DNA from: an uncultured Fretibacterium sp.
GTDB lineage: Bacteria > Synergistota > Synergistia > Synergistales > Aminobacteriaceae
Assembly: GCF_963548695.1 (NCBI RefSeq)
Contig: NZ_CAUUWA010000051.1
Location: 1-17,436, forward strand
Reading direction: 5' to 3'
Length of the DNA: 17,436 nucleotides
Position 1 is the stretch's first letter. Every line of letters starts with the position of its first letter. The notes under the pieces are model-generated. The model was not told where the DNA came from. It saw nothing but the letters and a program-made list of their open reading frames with translations, and did not search any database. The translations under genes and the position numbers were made by a program. Shown one piece after another: positions 6,839 through 16,991 of this stretch.

Positions 6839-9178
6839 TTACGAAGCGTTCCCCTCCGCCTTGGGCTTGGGGGGCTTCGGGAGAGCCTCGCCCCTCTCGG
6901 GGGCGGCTGGGAAACGGACGTCCACCTGCGGGTAGGGGATATCCACGCCCTCCTGTCGGAACAGGGACAGGATGTGGTGGCGCATGTCGCTCGCCACCTT
7001 CGTCGAGGAGGCCGTGCTCAGGTCCACCCAGAAATAGAGCGTGAAGTCCAGGGAGCTGTCCCCGAAGCCCTGGAAGAGGACGAAGGGAGCGGGATCCTTG
7101 AGGACCTTGGAGTGGTCCTTCAGCACCTTCAGCAGCAGCTCCTCCACGTGGCGCGAGTCCGAGTCGTAGGAGACGCCGACCTTCAATGTGTCCCGCTTCT
7201 TCGCGTCCGAGCCCGTCCAGTTCGTCACCCGGTTCTCCAGCAGATAACGGTTCGGCATGATGACGTCGATGTTCTCCCAGGTCTTGATGCGGGTGGAGCG
7301 GGACCCTATCTCCTCGACGGTCCCCGAGATGCCGTCGACCTCGATGATGTCCGCGATCTTGAAGGGGCGGCTGAACATGATGATGAAGCCGCTGATCAGG
7401 TTGTTGAAGAGGGTCTGAGCCCCGAAGCCGATGGCCAACACCAGGGCGCCGCCCAGGAAGGCGAAGGCGGTCAGGGGGATGTTGACGATCTGGAGCGCGA
7501 TCAGGACGAAGGAGAACCAGAGCACGTAGAAGACGATCCGCTGCGTGGCGTTGGCCGCCGTGACGCTCGCGGCGAAGCGGCGGATCATGCGCCTCTGGAT
7601 CCAGCGGCTGCCCCAGGCGCTGAGGAAGAAGCTGGAGACGAAGACCATCAGCGCCGTGAGCAGCTTGCTGATGGTCACGGAGTACCCCTCGCCCTTCCAG
7701 AGTTCCGTGTTCCAGAAGCTCAGGAACGTTTTTTTGCCGAAGTCCCCAACCTTCTCCGCCAGCCGCAGGGTATCGATGCGGGCGCTGGCCTCCTCGTAGA
7801 GGGTGCGCTCCAGCATGATCTGACAGGGCAGGAGGTAGGCGTAGCGGTTGAGGACGTTCGCGATCGTGTCCTGTTGGCTCTGCAGCATCTGGTTCAGGTT
7901 CTGCCGGGCCCTGCCCGTGGCCTCGCCCGCCATGTTCCGGGTCGTGGAGAGGCGCTGATAGAAATCGCTCTGCAGGGCCTGGACGCTCTCTAGGCGAGTC
8001 TGGAGCTCGGAGATCCTGCCCTGGGCATCATTCCTGTATCGCCAGATCTCCTCCCCCGTGGCCTTTTCGTTGAAGAGCCGGTAGCGGGCCCTCCAGATAT
8101 TCTGGGCGTCCGTCAGGAACCCGATCTCGTCCTGGATCAAGGTGGTGTAGTATTCCAAATAATTCAGGTTGGCGAGACGCGCCATGAAGCGGGTGTTCTC
8201 CGGGGTCAGGGCGTCGATGTCCGCGCCCTCGGCGACGACGGCTGCACGGGCCTGAGAGAGTGAGGTCGAGGCCTCGTCAAATCGACCTCTGACCGCAGCC
8301 ATCTGTTCTTTCAGGTCGTCGATGCGCTTTTGCAGCGCCCCGACGTTCCGGTTCAGGACCTCCTCGGGAAAGGTCAGCGCTGCCCGGACCCCCTGGAGCC
8401 TTTTCCGATCCTGGCGGATATTCCGAATGATCTCGTCACAGCGCTGCTTCAGCTCCCTGGCCTGAAGCCACGACGAAGCCAGGTTCAGCCTCGCGCGCTC
8501 GACCTCCAGCGCAACGATGTTGGAGGGCGTCGCGCCGTCCTGATGAGCCGATTCTGCCTCCTCCCTGAGACGGCCGACGTTGGACAGCCCGATGGACAGC
8601 TTGTTGAGGACGGACCTCAGGTTGAATACCATCAGGTCCAGCTCCTGACGGGACTTGTGAATGGCCTGGTTCAGCGCGTCATAGGCGTTGATGTCCGATG
8701 ATGCGGAGGCGGGGAGCTCCGCGTCCTTCGAGGCCGTCACGGCGACGGCCATCGAGTCCTGCCTGGACGCCAGGGTCTGGAGGTTCGTGTTGTAGGCGGC
8801 GTAGGCCAGGTTCAGGTCGGAGAGCAGATGGGCGTAGCGTTCCCTCTCCGCATCGGTATAACCCCACTGGACCGCATCCTCGGAGGCCGAGGCCGTCAGC
8901 TTTGCGAGCTGCTTCATACGGAGGGCGACGTCCGCGCTGCCGAGAGGAAAGTCCTTGAGCTCCGCCTCCACGGCGTCCCTGGAACCGGCGATGTCCTCGC
9001 TGACGCGCTGCTGGAGGATGGCGACGGTGTCCCCGAGCCCTTCGGCGGCGTCCCCTCCGGTATCGGTCGCGGAGAGGACCGGCGACGAAAGGGCCAGGCA
9101 GAGCACGAGCGTCAGCATCCCCCCGGCCATGAGGCGGCTTCGGCGTCCGCCGTCCCTCGAAAACAGGTTCATCCGCAT
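6839..9178 (-). CDS. Large MscS-family mechanosensitive ion channel
   Basis: From the chosen start the protein has 779 residues. A signal peptide occupies about 1-37 (basic MRMNLFSRDGGRRSR, then a leucine-rich core ending near VLSA). About 450 residues of mostly helical, coiled-coil-like sequence follow, predicted periplasmic. Transmembrane helices lie near 506-527 and 545-566. The pore segment, near 567-604, contains FLGGALVLAIGFGAQTL, the Gly/Ala-rich MscS TM3. The cytoplasmic beta domain starts at VDGISGTVEEIG (from 614), and DIPYPQVDVRF closes the alpha/beta domain. Such channels release solutes on hypo-osmotic shock. The frame stays open with an ATG at 9238, but GGAG at complement 9186-9189 lies 7 bases before the ATG at 9178 and the signal peptide starts there. 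9193 and 9238 are alternative starts. Resembles MscK-type large channels, but shorter. Confidence 0.9.
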   Translation of the reverse strand: MRMNLFSRDGGRRSRLMAGGMLTLVLCLALSSPVLSATDTGGDAAEGLGDTVAILQQRVSEDIAGSRDAVEAELKDFPLGSADVALRMKQLAKLTASASEDAVQWGYTDAERERYAHLLSDLNLAYAAYNTNLQTLASRQDSMAVAVTASKDAELPASASSDINAYDALNQAIHKSRQELDLMVFNLRSVLNKLSIGLSNVGRLREEAESAHQDGATPSNIVALEVERARLNLASSWLQARELKQRCDEIIRNIRQDRKRLQGVRAALTFPEEVLNRNVGALQKRIDDLKEQMAAVRGRFDEASTSLSQARAAVVAEGADIDALTPENTRFMARLANLNYLEYYTTLIQDEIGFLTDAQNIWRARYRLFNEKATGEEIWRYRNDAQGRISELQTRLESVQALQSDFYQRLSTTRNMAGEATGRARQNLNQMLQSQQDTIANVLNRYAYLLPCQIMLERTLYEEASARIDTLRLAEKVGDFGKKTFLSFWNTELWKGEGYSVTISKLLTALMVFVSSFFLSAWGSRWIQRRMIRRFAASVTAANATQRIVFYVLWFSFVLIALQIVNIPLTAFAFLGGALVLAIGFGAQTLFNNLISGFIIMFSRPFKIADIIEVDGISGTVEEIGSRSTRIKTWENIDVIMPNRYLLENRVTNWTGSDAKKRDTLKVGVSYDSDSRHVEELLLKVLKDHSKVLKDPAPFVLFQGFGDSSLDFTLYFWVDLSTASSTKVASDMRHHILSLFRQEGVDIPYPQVDVRFPAAPERGEALPKPPKPKAEGNAS

Positions 9179-9278
9179 GATGTTTCTCCACATGATATTT
9201 ATCCAACCTCGTTCCCGTTTCCGCGTTTCCGTTTTCATCCTCGCACCCGTGATCAGCGCTTCCCTGGGGATGAATTAC

Positions 9279-9284
9279 ATTTTA
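9279..9284 (-). promoter_or_regulatory. -10-like element for the MscS-type gene
   Basis: The minus strand reads TAAAAT at complement 9279-9284, one base from the TATAAT consensus. It sits in otherwise GC-rich sequence, about 100 bases before the preferred channel start. The hexamer 17 bases further upstream (TGGCCT) is a poor -35. The position suits a leftward promoter, but support is limited to one hexamer. Confidence 0.35.
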
Positions 9285-9325
9285 CCCGCCGTCCCCCGGA
9301 GAGGCCAGCCCCGTACCTCCGAACG

Positions 9326-9350
9326 GGCCCCCGATCTTTCGGCGGGGGCC
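9326..9350. other. GC-rich hairpin in the divergent region
   Basis: GGCCCCC at 9326-9332 pairs with GGGGGCC at 9344-9350 around 11 bases that can themselves form a small CCG/CGG stem. The hairpin looks like the stem of an intrinsic terminator, but the following bases (TCTGGCG) are not a T-run. No gene ends here on either strand. It lies upstream of the candidate uvrA -10, so it may insulate the two promoters. Confidence 0.35.
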
Positions 9351-9376
9351 TCTGGCGCTGCGCGACGCCGGCTTCA

Positions 9377-9385
9377 TGATAGAAT
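9377..9385 (+). promoter_or_regulatory. Extended -10 promoter candidate for uvrA and its operon
   Basis: TG at 9377-9378, one spacer base, then TAGAAT at 9380-9385 forms an extended -10 element one base from consensus. No clear -35 is present 17 bases upstream, which extended -10 promoters can do without. Transcription from here would start near 9392 and give a leader of about 125 bases containing the palindromes and the tandem repeat. Confidence 0.4.
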
Positions 9386-9432
9386 ACCCGCGGGCGGCGG
9401 GCCGTCAGGGGGCGCGCTCGTTCCCGTATCAA

Positions 9433-9485
9433 GGGGCGAAGCCCCCATATTAAAAAAATTTAGGGAAGCGCTGGCAGCGCTTCCC
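9433..9485 (+). repeat. Palindromic block (REP-like) in the uvrA leader
   Basis: Two hairpins flank an AT-rich linker. GGGGC (9433-9437) pairs with GCCCC (9441-9445) around GAA. GGGAAGCGCT (9463-9472) pairs perfectly with AGCGCTTCCC (9476-9485) around GGC. The linker 9446-9462 contains seven consecutive A residues. A further copy of the second arm lies at 9255-9264. The tight palindrome and its extra copy resemble extragenic palindromic repeats, but one window cannot show whether it is dispersed in the genome. The downstream hairpin ends 32 bases before the uvrA start codon. Confidence 0.55.
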
Positions 9486-9486
9486 A

Positions 9487-9516
9487 AGGAGATTCTTTCA
9501 TTAGGAGATTCTTTCA

Positions 9517-9518
<2 letters not shown>
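9487..9518 (+). repeat. Perfect 16-bp tandem duplication covering the uvrA RBS and start
   Basis: AGGAGATTCTTTCATT occurs twice with no gap, at 9487-9502 and 9503-9518. Each unit holds a Shine-Dalgarno sequence (AGGAG). The second unit ends in the TT of the TTG start at 9517-9519; after the first unit the matching triplet is TTA, not a start codon. Both SD copies can therefore recruit ribosomes but only the second is at working distance (9 bases). Confidence 0.9.
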
Positions 9519-12352
<2,834 letters not shown>

Positions 12353-12363
<11 letters not shown>

Positions 12364-13261
12364 GTTCGACGGAAAAAGGGGAGGGGACGGAAACCGTCCT
12401 CGCGGCAGGCGCGAGGTTCACGGAGCCGGGGCGGCCCGCGGCGGTCGACCCGCGGCGGCCAGGCCCTGGAGGAAGGAGCCGGCGGAGCGTCCGGTTCCGC
12501 CCGACGACGTATGCTGGGGACGCCAGCCGGTACTGGATCTGGTGAAGGGTTCCCCCTCCCGCTGCACCCGGCTGCTGATCGCCAACAACGTCCGTCCTCC
12601 GTTTCTGGACGAGCTGGTGGACGCCGCGCGGGCGGGTCGGGTGGTCTATCAAATGGTTGCGCCCGAGGCGCTGGACAAGCTGTGTCCCGACGTGCGGCAT
12701 CAGGGCGTGGCCTGCCGCGTGACGGAGACGGCGCCCGTGGAGCTGGAGCCCTTTTTGAAGGGGTTTTCCGGGGCCGAGGCCGAGCCCGCCCTGATCGTCG
12801 TTCTGGACCATATCGAGGACCCGCACAACCTGGGGGCCGTCGTGCGGTCGGCGGAGGCGGCGGGCGCGTCGGCCGTGGTCTACTCCCGGCGGCGTTCGGC
12901 CCTGCCCGGGGGAACGGTGGTGAAGACCAGCGCGGGCGCTGCGCTCCGCCTTCCCATGATCCCGGTCGTCAACATCGTGCGGACCCTGGAACAGCTCCAG
13001 GCGGCCGGTTTCTGGGTCGTGGGGCTGGACGGGGGGGCTCTGGAGTCCCTGTGGGATGACGCGCTCCCCGCACGGCTGGCCCTGGTCGTCGGGGCGGAGG
13101 GCGATGGGCTCTCCCGTCTCGTGGGCGAGAGATGCGATCAGCGGCTGCGCATCCCCATCCAGGGGGGCGTAGGCTCGCTCAACGCCAGCGTGGCGGCCGC
13201 CCTGGGGATGTTCGAGTGGCGCAGGGGGCGCCCCGGCCGGCAGGGGAAAGAGGGGGATTGA
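12353..13261 (+). CDS. rlmB: SpoU/TrmH-family RNA 2'-O-methyltransferase, RlmB-like
   Basis: This 302-residue SPOUT enzyme is most like RlmB, which methylates a 23S rRNA guanosine ribose. Residues 1-50 are a basic Gly/Arg-rich, probably disordered extension. A substrate-binding domain begins at CWGRQPVLDLVKG (about 55). The catalytic knot domain carries motif 1 DHIEDPHNLGAVVRSAE (with N159), motif 2 VVGAEGDGLSRLV and motif 3 IPIQGGVGSLNASVAAAL, which forms the SAM-binding knot. The ATG at 12353 overlaps uvrA by 11 bases, with GGAG about 11 bases upstream, so the genes are coupled. RlmB and TrmH paralogues share these motifs and the exact target base is not readable. The long basic leader is longer than in E. 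coli RlmB. Confidence 0.85.
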
Positions 13262-13264
13262 GGT

Positions 13265-14077
13265 ATGGAACTGAAGGATTTGCGTCTCTCCATCATCGGG
13301 GCCGGCGCGTTGGGCGGCGCGGTGGCCCGGGGGCTGGCGAGGGCCGGCTGCGAGGTCACGGCGTCGGCGCCCCATCCGGAGCGTCGACGCCATCTCGAGG
13401 CGGATGGGGTCGCCCTGATATCGGACAACGCCCGTGCCGCTTCACAGGGGCAGGTCGTGATGTTCGCGGTCAAGCCGCACCTGACCCTGAGCGTCGTGGG
13501 GGAGGTCGCTCCTCTGCTCGAGGGCAAGCTCTGCGTCTCCCTGGCCGCGGCCGTGCCCCTGGAGCTGCTGGAGAGGACGGCCCCGACGGCGCGCTGGGCT
13601 CGTGCGATGCCGAACATCTGTGCGGCGATGAACGCCTCCTTCACGGGGGTCGCTCCCTCGGGCTCCTGTTCGGAGGAGGAGAGGACCGGGCTCGTCGGGC
13701 TCTTCTCCCTCGTGGGGTCTGCTGAGCTGACCGAGGAGAGGAATCTGGATGCCCTCACCTCCCTGACGGGCGCCGGCCCGGCGTTCTTTCTGTCGTTGCT
13801 GGAGGCCGCCGCGATGGGCGGCATTCAGGCGGGGCTGCCCAAGGAAATTGCCTACAAGGGGGCGGCGGCGGCGGTGTTGGGCGCGGCCCGGCTGGCGATG
13901 GATTCCGGCCGGTCGCCGTCGGCCCTTCGGGACGACATCTGCACGCCGGGCGGCATGACGATCGAGGGGGTCGCCGAGCTGGAGCGCGGCGCGCGCGGCT
14001 CCATGATGCGGGCCGTCCTCTCCACCGCCGAAAAGGGCCGGGTGCTGACCGAGAAGGTCGTGCAGAGTTTGAAGTAG
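13265..14077 (+). CDS. proC: Pyrroline-5-carboxylate reductase
   Basis: ProC reduces pyrroline-5-carboxylate to proline with NAD(P)H, the last step of proline synthesis in the cytoplasm. The 270-residue length is typical. The Rossmann loop is GAGALGG (G12, G14, G17). VMFAVKPH is the family's conserved strand, MPNICAAMNASFTG the conserved 'MPN' segment, and LTGAGPAFF followed by the EAAAMGGIQAGLP helix and CTPGGMTIEGVAELE form the C-terminal dimerisation and active-site region. The ATG at 13265 lies 3 bases after the rlmB-like stop, so it is in the same operon. A start at the downstream Met is not supported because the Rossmann strand would be lost. Confidence 0.95.
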   Translation: MELKDLRLSIIGAGALGGAVARGLARAGCEVTASAPHPERRRHLEADGVALISDNARAASQGQVVMFAVKPHLTLSVVGEVAPLLEGKLCVSLAAAVPLELLERTAPTARWARAMPNICAAMNASFTGVAPSGSCSEEERTGLVGLFSLVGSAELTEERNLDALTSLTGAGPAFFLSLLEAAAMGGIQAGLPKEIAYKGAAAAVLGAARLAMDSGRSPSALRDDICTPGGMTIEGVAELERGARGSMMRAVLSTAEKGRVLTEKVVQSLK

Positions 14078-14089
14078 GAGCGGCCTCCT
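14076..14089 (+). promoter_or_regulatory. Mini-hairpin sequestering the mnmA Shine-Dalgarno
   Basis: AGGAG at 14076-14080, the only good Shine-Dalgarno for mnmA, is perfectly complementary to CTCCT at 14085-14089 across a CGGC loop. The SD overlaps the proC stop codon (TAG at 14075-14077). Ribosomes finishing proC would open this stem, so it could couple mnmA translation to proC. The pairing is seen directly; the function is inference. Confidence 0.4.
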
Positions 14090-14092
14090 TCG

Positions 14093-15139
14093 ATGGGCGA
14101 CATGGCCGGGGGCCAAACGATCGTCCTGCTGATGAGTGGCGGCGTGGACAGCAGCGTCGCGGCGCTTCTGCTCCGTAGGGAGGGCTGGACGGTCTGGGGG
14201 CTGACCCTTCGTATTCCGGGGCGCGACCAGCCGGTCGAGACGGGGGAGTCCGCGGCCCGCATTGCCGAGGCGCTGGGCATTCCGCACCGGACCCTGGATG
14301 CCGGGGAAACGTTCCGAGCACGGGTGATCGCGCCTTTTCTGCGTGCCTATCGGGAGGGGCGGACGCCCAATCCCTGTGCGGACTGCAACCGTTCCATCAA
14401 GTTCGGCCTGCTGATGGACGCCGCCGCCGAGTGGGTGGGAGACGCCCGCGTCCTCGTCGCCACGGGACACTATGCCCGCATCCTCCGCACGCCGTCGGGA
14501 GCGCGGCTGGCCCGGGCCCTGGATGAGGTGCGGGACCAGAGCTATTTCCTCTGCGATATCGACCGGGTGCGCCTGGAGCGCGTACGGTTTCCTTTGGGGG
14601 AGCTGACGAAGCTCCAGGTCCGGGAGATCGCGCGCGATGCGGGGCTGCCCGCCGCCGAGCGGCCCGACAGCATGGAGGTCTGCTTTCTTGCGGGGACGGA
14701 CTATCGGGAGTGGGTCGGGGACGCCGGGCCGGGTCCGATTCGGGACCTCTCGGGCGCGCTGTTGGGACGGCACAAGGGGCTGTCCCGGTATACGCCGGGG
14801 CAGAGGCAGGGTTTGGGCATCGCCGCGCCGCACCCGCTCTACGTCCTGAGGCTGGACAGGGCGGAGAACACGCTCGTCGTGGGGCCGCGGGAGTGCGCGT
14901 TCCGGACGGTCGTAACGGCGAAGCGCCCCAACGTGCTGGCGCCGGAGCTTCTGGGGCGGGACGCGGTCCTCATGGGCAAGACGCGCTCCCGTTCGCCCCT
15001 TGCCCCCTGCCGGATCCTGAGTCTGGGCGGCGCGGAGCTCTCGGTTGCATTCGAGCGGCCGCAGTTCGCCCCAGCGCCGGGACAGCGCCTGGCGCTCTAC
15101 GGCGGGGAGGTCCTGGCCGTCTCCGGTACGATCGCTTGA
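14093..15139 (+). CDS. mnmA: tRNA-specific 2-thiouridylase MnmA
   Basis: MnmA activates U34 of Lys, Glu and Gln tRNAs with ATP and replaces its 2-oxygen with sulphur from a relay of persulphide carriers. The PP-loop SGGVDSS is at 15-21. GRTPNPCADCN supplies the first catalytic cysteine C95, and SMEVCF the second, C197, equivalent to E. coli C102 and C199. TGHYA and DQSYFL are conserved tRNA/ATP-site motifs, and a beta-barrel C-terminal domain follows from about 200. At 348 residues it is slightly short for the family but complete. The start at 14093 is 15 bases after the proC stop; the Met at 14102 is an alternative. It shares the uvrA operon. Confidence 0.95.
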   Translation: MGDMAGGQTIVLLMSGGVDSSVAALLLRREGWTVWGLTLRIPGRDQPVETGESAARIAEALGIPHRTLDAGETFRARVIAPFLRAYREGRTPNPCADCNRSIKFGLLMDAAAEWVGDARVLVATGHYARILRTPSGARLARALDEVRDQSYFLCDIDRVRLERVRFPLGELTKLQVREIARDAGLPAAERPDSMEVCFLAGTDYREWVGDAGPGPIRDLSGALLGRHKGLSRYTPGQRQGLGIAAPHPLYVLRLDRAENTLVVGPRECAFRTVVTAKRPNVLAPELLGRDAVLMGKTRSRSPLAPCRILSLGGAELSVAFERPQFAPAPGQRLALYGGEVLAVSGTIA

Positions 15140-15177
15140 TGATGCCGGGAGTTTTATGTTTAGGAGGCTTTATTTAG

Positions 15178-15984
15178 ATGGAGCACTCGATGCTTCGGAA
15201 ACTGTTGGAGTGGGTGGACTCAGGGGAGGAGGCGGTGCTCTGCACCGTGGTGGACGACCAGGGGTCCACGCCGCGGGGCCGCGGGGCCGCGATGCTGGTG
15301 CGTCCCGACGGGACCTTGGAGGGCACGATCGGCGGCGGCGTCACCGAGCATCATGTGATCGAGCGGGCCCGTGCGATGATGCGCGAGGGGACGGACACGG
15401 AGCTCTACCGGGAGAGCCTCAAGGCGGAGGAGGCCGCGCTGGAGGGGGCCGCCTGCGGCGGCGACGTCTCGGTTTATCTGGAGCGTTACGGACGGTCGCC
15501 GGAGGTGGTGATCTTCGGGGCCGGGCACGTGGGCCGAGCCTTGGCGCGCCTGGTGTACGACACGGGGATGCCAGTGCTGACCTGGGACGAGCGCGCGGAA
15601 TTCGCCAACGGGGAGAGCATTCCCTGGGGCAGGACGCTGGCCTGCCCACTGGATGATGTGTTTGACCGCGGCCTGAACCTGCACTCGGCGAGCTTTGTCG
15701 TGATCGTGACGCGCGGGCACGCTCTGGACGCCGAGGTGGTAAAGCTGCTGGAGGGGCGGAAATGCGCCTACATCGGGATGATCGGGTCGCGCCGAAAGAT
15801 CGCCTACGTGCGTGAGCGGCTGATCCAGGATGGGTTGGCACCCGATCAGATCGACCGCATCCACCAGCCTATCGGCCTGCCGATCCGGGCCGAGACGCCG
15901 GAGGAGATCGCGGTCTCCATTCTGGCGGAGATCATCGCGGCGCGCCGGGGCGCCGATCTGGACCAGCTGCGCTCCGCGCTCTGA
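15178..15984 (+). CDS. XdhC/CoxI-family protein (molybdenum hydroxylase maturation)
   Basis: XdhC-family proteins bind molybdenum cofactor and help load the sulphurated form into xanthine dehydrogenase-type enzymes. The 268-residue protein has both family domains. The N-terminal XdhC/CoxI domain contains GSTPRGRGAAMLV (29-41), GTIGGGVTEHHVI (49-61) and CGGD (93-96). The C-terminal Rossmann domain contains VVIFGAGHVGRALARL (G114, G116, G119), VVIVTRGHALD and YIGMIGSRRK. AGGAGG at 15162-15167 supports the ATG at 15178, 38 bases after mnmA. No hydroxylase subunit gene lies in the window, so its client must be encoded elsewhere. Other possible roles include the selenium-dependent molybdenum hydroxylase pathway. 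Confidence 0.9.
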   Translation: MEHSMLRKLLEWVDSGEEAVLCTVVDDQGSTPRGRGAAMLVRPDGTLEGTIGGGVTEHHVIERARAMMREGTDTELYRESLKAEEAALEGAACGGDVSVYLERYGRSPEVVIFGAGHVGRALARLVYDTGMPVLTWDERAEFANGESIPWGRTLACPLDDVFDRGLNLHSASFVVIVTRGHALDAEVVKLLEGRKCAYIGMIGSRRKIAYVRERLIQDGLAPDQIDRIHQPIGLPIRAETPEEIAVSILAEIIAARRGADLDQLRSAL

Positions 15985-15995
15985 CCCCTCCGACT

Positions 15996-16024
15996 CCTTG
16001 GATAGAGGTATCCAGGGCTCCTGC
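15996..16024 (+). terminator. Terminator-like hairpin after the XdhC gene
   Basis: CCTTGGATA (15996-16004) pairs with TATCCAGGG (16009-16017) around GAGG, nine pairs including one G-U. The following bases are pyrimidine-rich (CTCCTGCTCTTT) but not a clean T-run. The position, 12 bases after the stop, fits an intrinsic terminator that ends the uvrA operon before the lower-GC membrane gene. Confidence 0.45.
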
Positions 16025-16052
16025 TCTTTGCCGTTATGGGAGGAGGATGAGC

Positions 16053-16823
16053 ATGAAAAAGTGGTTCGAGAATTACGAGGTGGAGTTTTTCTGCAGTGCG
16101 ATGATATGGCTTTCGGGCTTTGGAGGCCCGCTTCTCCTGCCTGAATTTCGTCAATACACGCTCCTGGGGGAGATGCCCTATGCCAATATCCTTCGGATCA
16201 TTCTCACGGCGTTCATCGAGATTGTCATGCTGCAGGTCTGCTCGCGACGAAAGGCCGGTTGGGCGCGCGGTACGCTGTGCTTTTTTCTCGTCGTTGCCTG
16301 TCCTGTAACGATCACCGCGATTCTTCTCCAGAGAGGCGAAAGGGACATGAGGCCCTTTCCTTTGGTTCTCTTATACCTTCTCTTGGATGCTGCGATCCTG
16401 TATCATGCCAGCGTCAGGCTGGATTCCCGTACCGGGATGGGGACCTCGAACCTCAAAAGCCCCCTCAGAATATTGTTTGAAAAATATGAGGTCGAATTTT
16501 TCCTCGTGTTTCTGATCTATTTTTGTGAAGGGATCAGGGGAATGAAGATCACCAGGATCAAGGAAGGAACCCTGGGGTATGGTTTTGTCAGCCTTTTGAG
16601 CCTCTTCTTTGTCTACAGGGTCGTACTTTGCCGTAGTCTCGGTGCTGCCAAGGCGGCTTTCCTCATGCTCCTCTATCCTGCGTGGGGTTTGGGAAAGCCT
16701 CCAATGGTTTCCATGATGCATATTGGCGGGTTCTTTCTTTTGCCTTGGTCCGTCATCTACCGAACCTGTCTCGCTCTGAAGGCTGTGCGGTCTTCCAGTG
16801 ACCCCGAAATTTTGGGATCGTGA
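16053..16823 (+). CDS. Integral membrane protein with two repeated halves, function unknown
   Basis: I do not recognise this family. It has about 256-258 residues with six to eight predicted membrane segments. Counting from the ATG at 16047, hydrophobic stretches lie near 14-32, 46-64, 77-93, 104-121, 150-161, 178-194, 203-215 and 223-237. An internal duplication is visible: FENYEVEFF (7-15) recurs as FEKYEVEFF (144-152), eight of nine identical and 137 residues apart, each preceding a membrane helix. A 'GEMPYANIL..' / 'KEGTLGYGF..' segment follows at a similar distance in both halves. AGGAGG at 16041-16046 abuts the ATG at 16047, so the ATG at 16053, 6 bases on, is the likelier start. G+C is about 50% over 16561-16620, well below the operon upstream. 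Confidence 0.75.
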   Translation: MKKWFENYEVEFFCSAMIWLSGFGGPLLLPEFRQYTLLGEMPYANILRIILTAFIEIVMLQVCSRRKAGWARGTLCFFLVVACPVTITAILLQRGERDMRPFPLVLLYLLLDAAILYHASVRLDSRTGMGTSNLKSPLRILFEKYEVEFFLVFLIYFCEGIRGMKITRIKEGTLGYGFVSLLSLFFVYRVVLCRSLGAAKAAFLMLLYPAWGLGKPPMVSMMHIGGFFLLPWSVIYRTCLALKAVRSSSDPEILGS

Positions 16824-16897
16824 AATGTCGTGTTCCTCATTACACGGATTGTTTGCCAAAACAGTGTTAGACTTCACTTGATTAGCCTGCTTGGCCG

Positions 16898-16948
16898 AAA
16901 AGCATTCCCTGCAGGGCGCAATAACATTGTGCCATGCTTTTCTTTGTT
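16898..16948 (+). terminator. Long two-part hairpin with T-rich tail, probable intrinsic terminator
   Basis: AAAAGCAT (16898-16905) pairs perfectly with ATGCTTTT (16934-16941). Inside, GGCGCAAT (16915-16922) pairs with ATTGTGCC (16926-16933), with one G-U, around an AAC loop. The two helices stack directly on the 3' side, leaving a 9-base bulge (16906-16914) on the 5' side, which lies in the CCCTGCAGGG palindrome (16907-16916). The stem runs into TTTTCTTTGTT. This best fits the terminator of the membrane-protein gene, 75 bases after its stop. Confidence 0.55.
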
Positions 16949-16991
16949 CCGCTTCGGTGGGGATAAATCGGGAGCTGCGGACGAGGCGGAA
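16947..16991 (+). promoter_or_regulatory. Leader hairpin upstream of the folate cyclo-ligase gene
   Basis: TTCCGCTTCG (16947-16956) pairs with CGAGGCGGAA (16982-16991), ten pairs including one G-U, enclosing 25 bases that contain GGGGATAAATCGGGAG. The stem ends just before the RBS AGAGGAGG (16996-17003). It could be part of a leader element or simply a structured 5' end. It does not match the tetrahydrofolate riboswitch consensus as I recall it. No T-run follows. Confidence 0.35.

Larger units (their letters stand above)
9179..9516. other. Divergent intergenic region between the MscS-type gene and uvrA
   Basis: This 338-base stretch (278 bases if the channel starts at 9238) separates two divergent genes. 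It holds a candidate -10 for each direction, a GC-rich hairpin at 9326-9350, a palindromic block at 9433-9485 and a tandem duplication at 9487-9518. The 11-mer CAGCGCTTCCC occurs at 9254-9264 and again at 9475-9485, with its 10-base inverse at 9463-9472. No SOS box of the GAACN4GTTC or CTGTN8ACAG type was seen. No small coding gene is convincing. Confidence 0.7.

Noticed and set aside
6398..7993. A 531-codon plus-strand frame opposite the NTF2-like and MscS-type genes
   Set aside because: It crosses two well-supported minus-strand genes and encodes a low-complexity His/Val/Asp/Gln-rich product without domains.
9178..9238. Start of the MscS-type protein at 9238
   Set aside because: The ATG there has GCGAGG directly abutting it and adds 20 polar residues before the signal peptide. 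The ATG at 9178 has a better-spaced GGAG. The longer form cannot be excluded.
9239..9516. An SOS (LexA) box for uvrA
   Set aside because: Neither a GAACN4GTTC nor a CTGTN8ACAG palindrome was found in the region, so regulation by LexA is not supported here.
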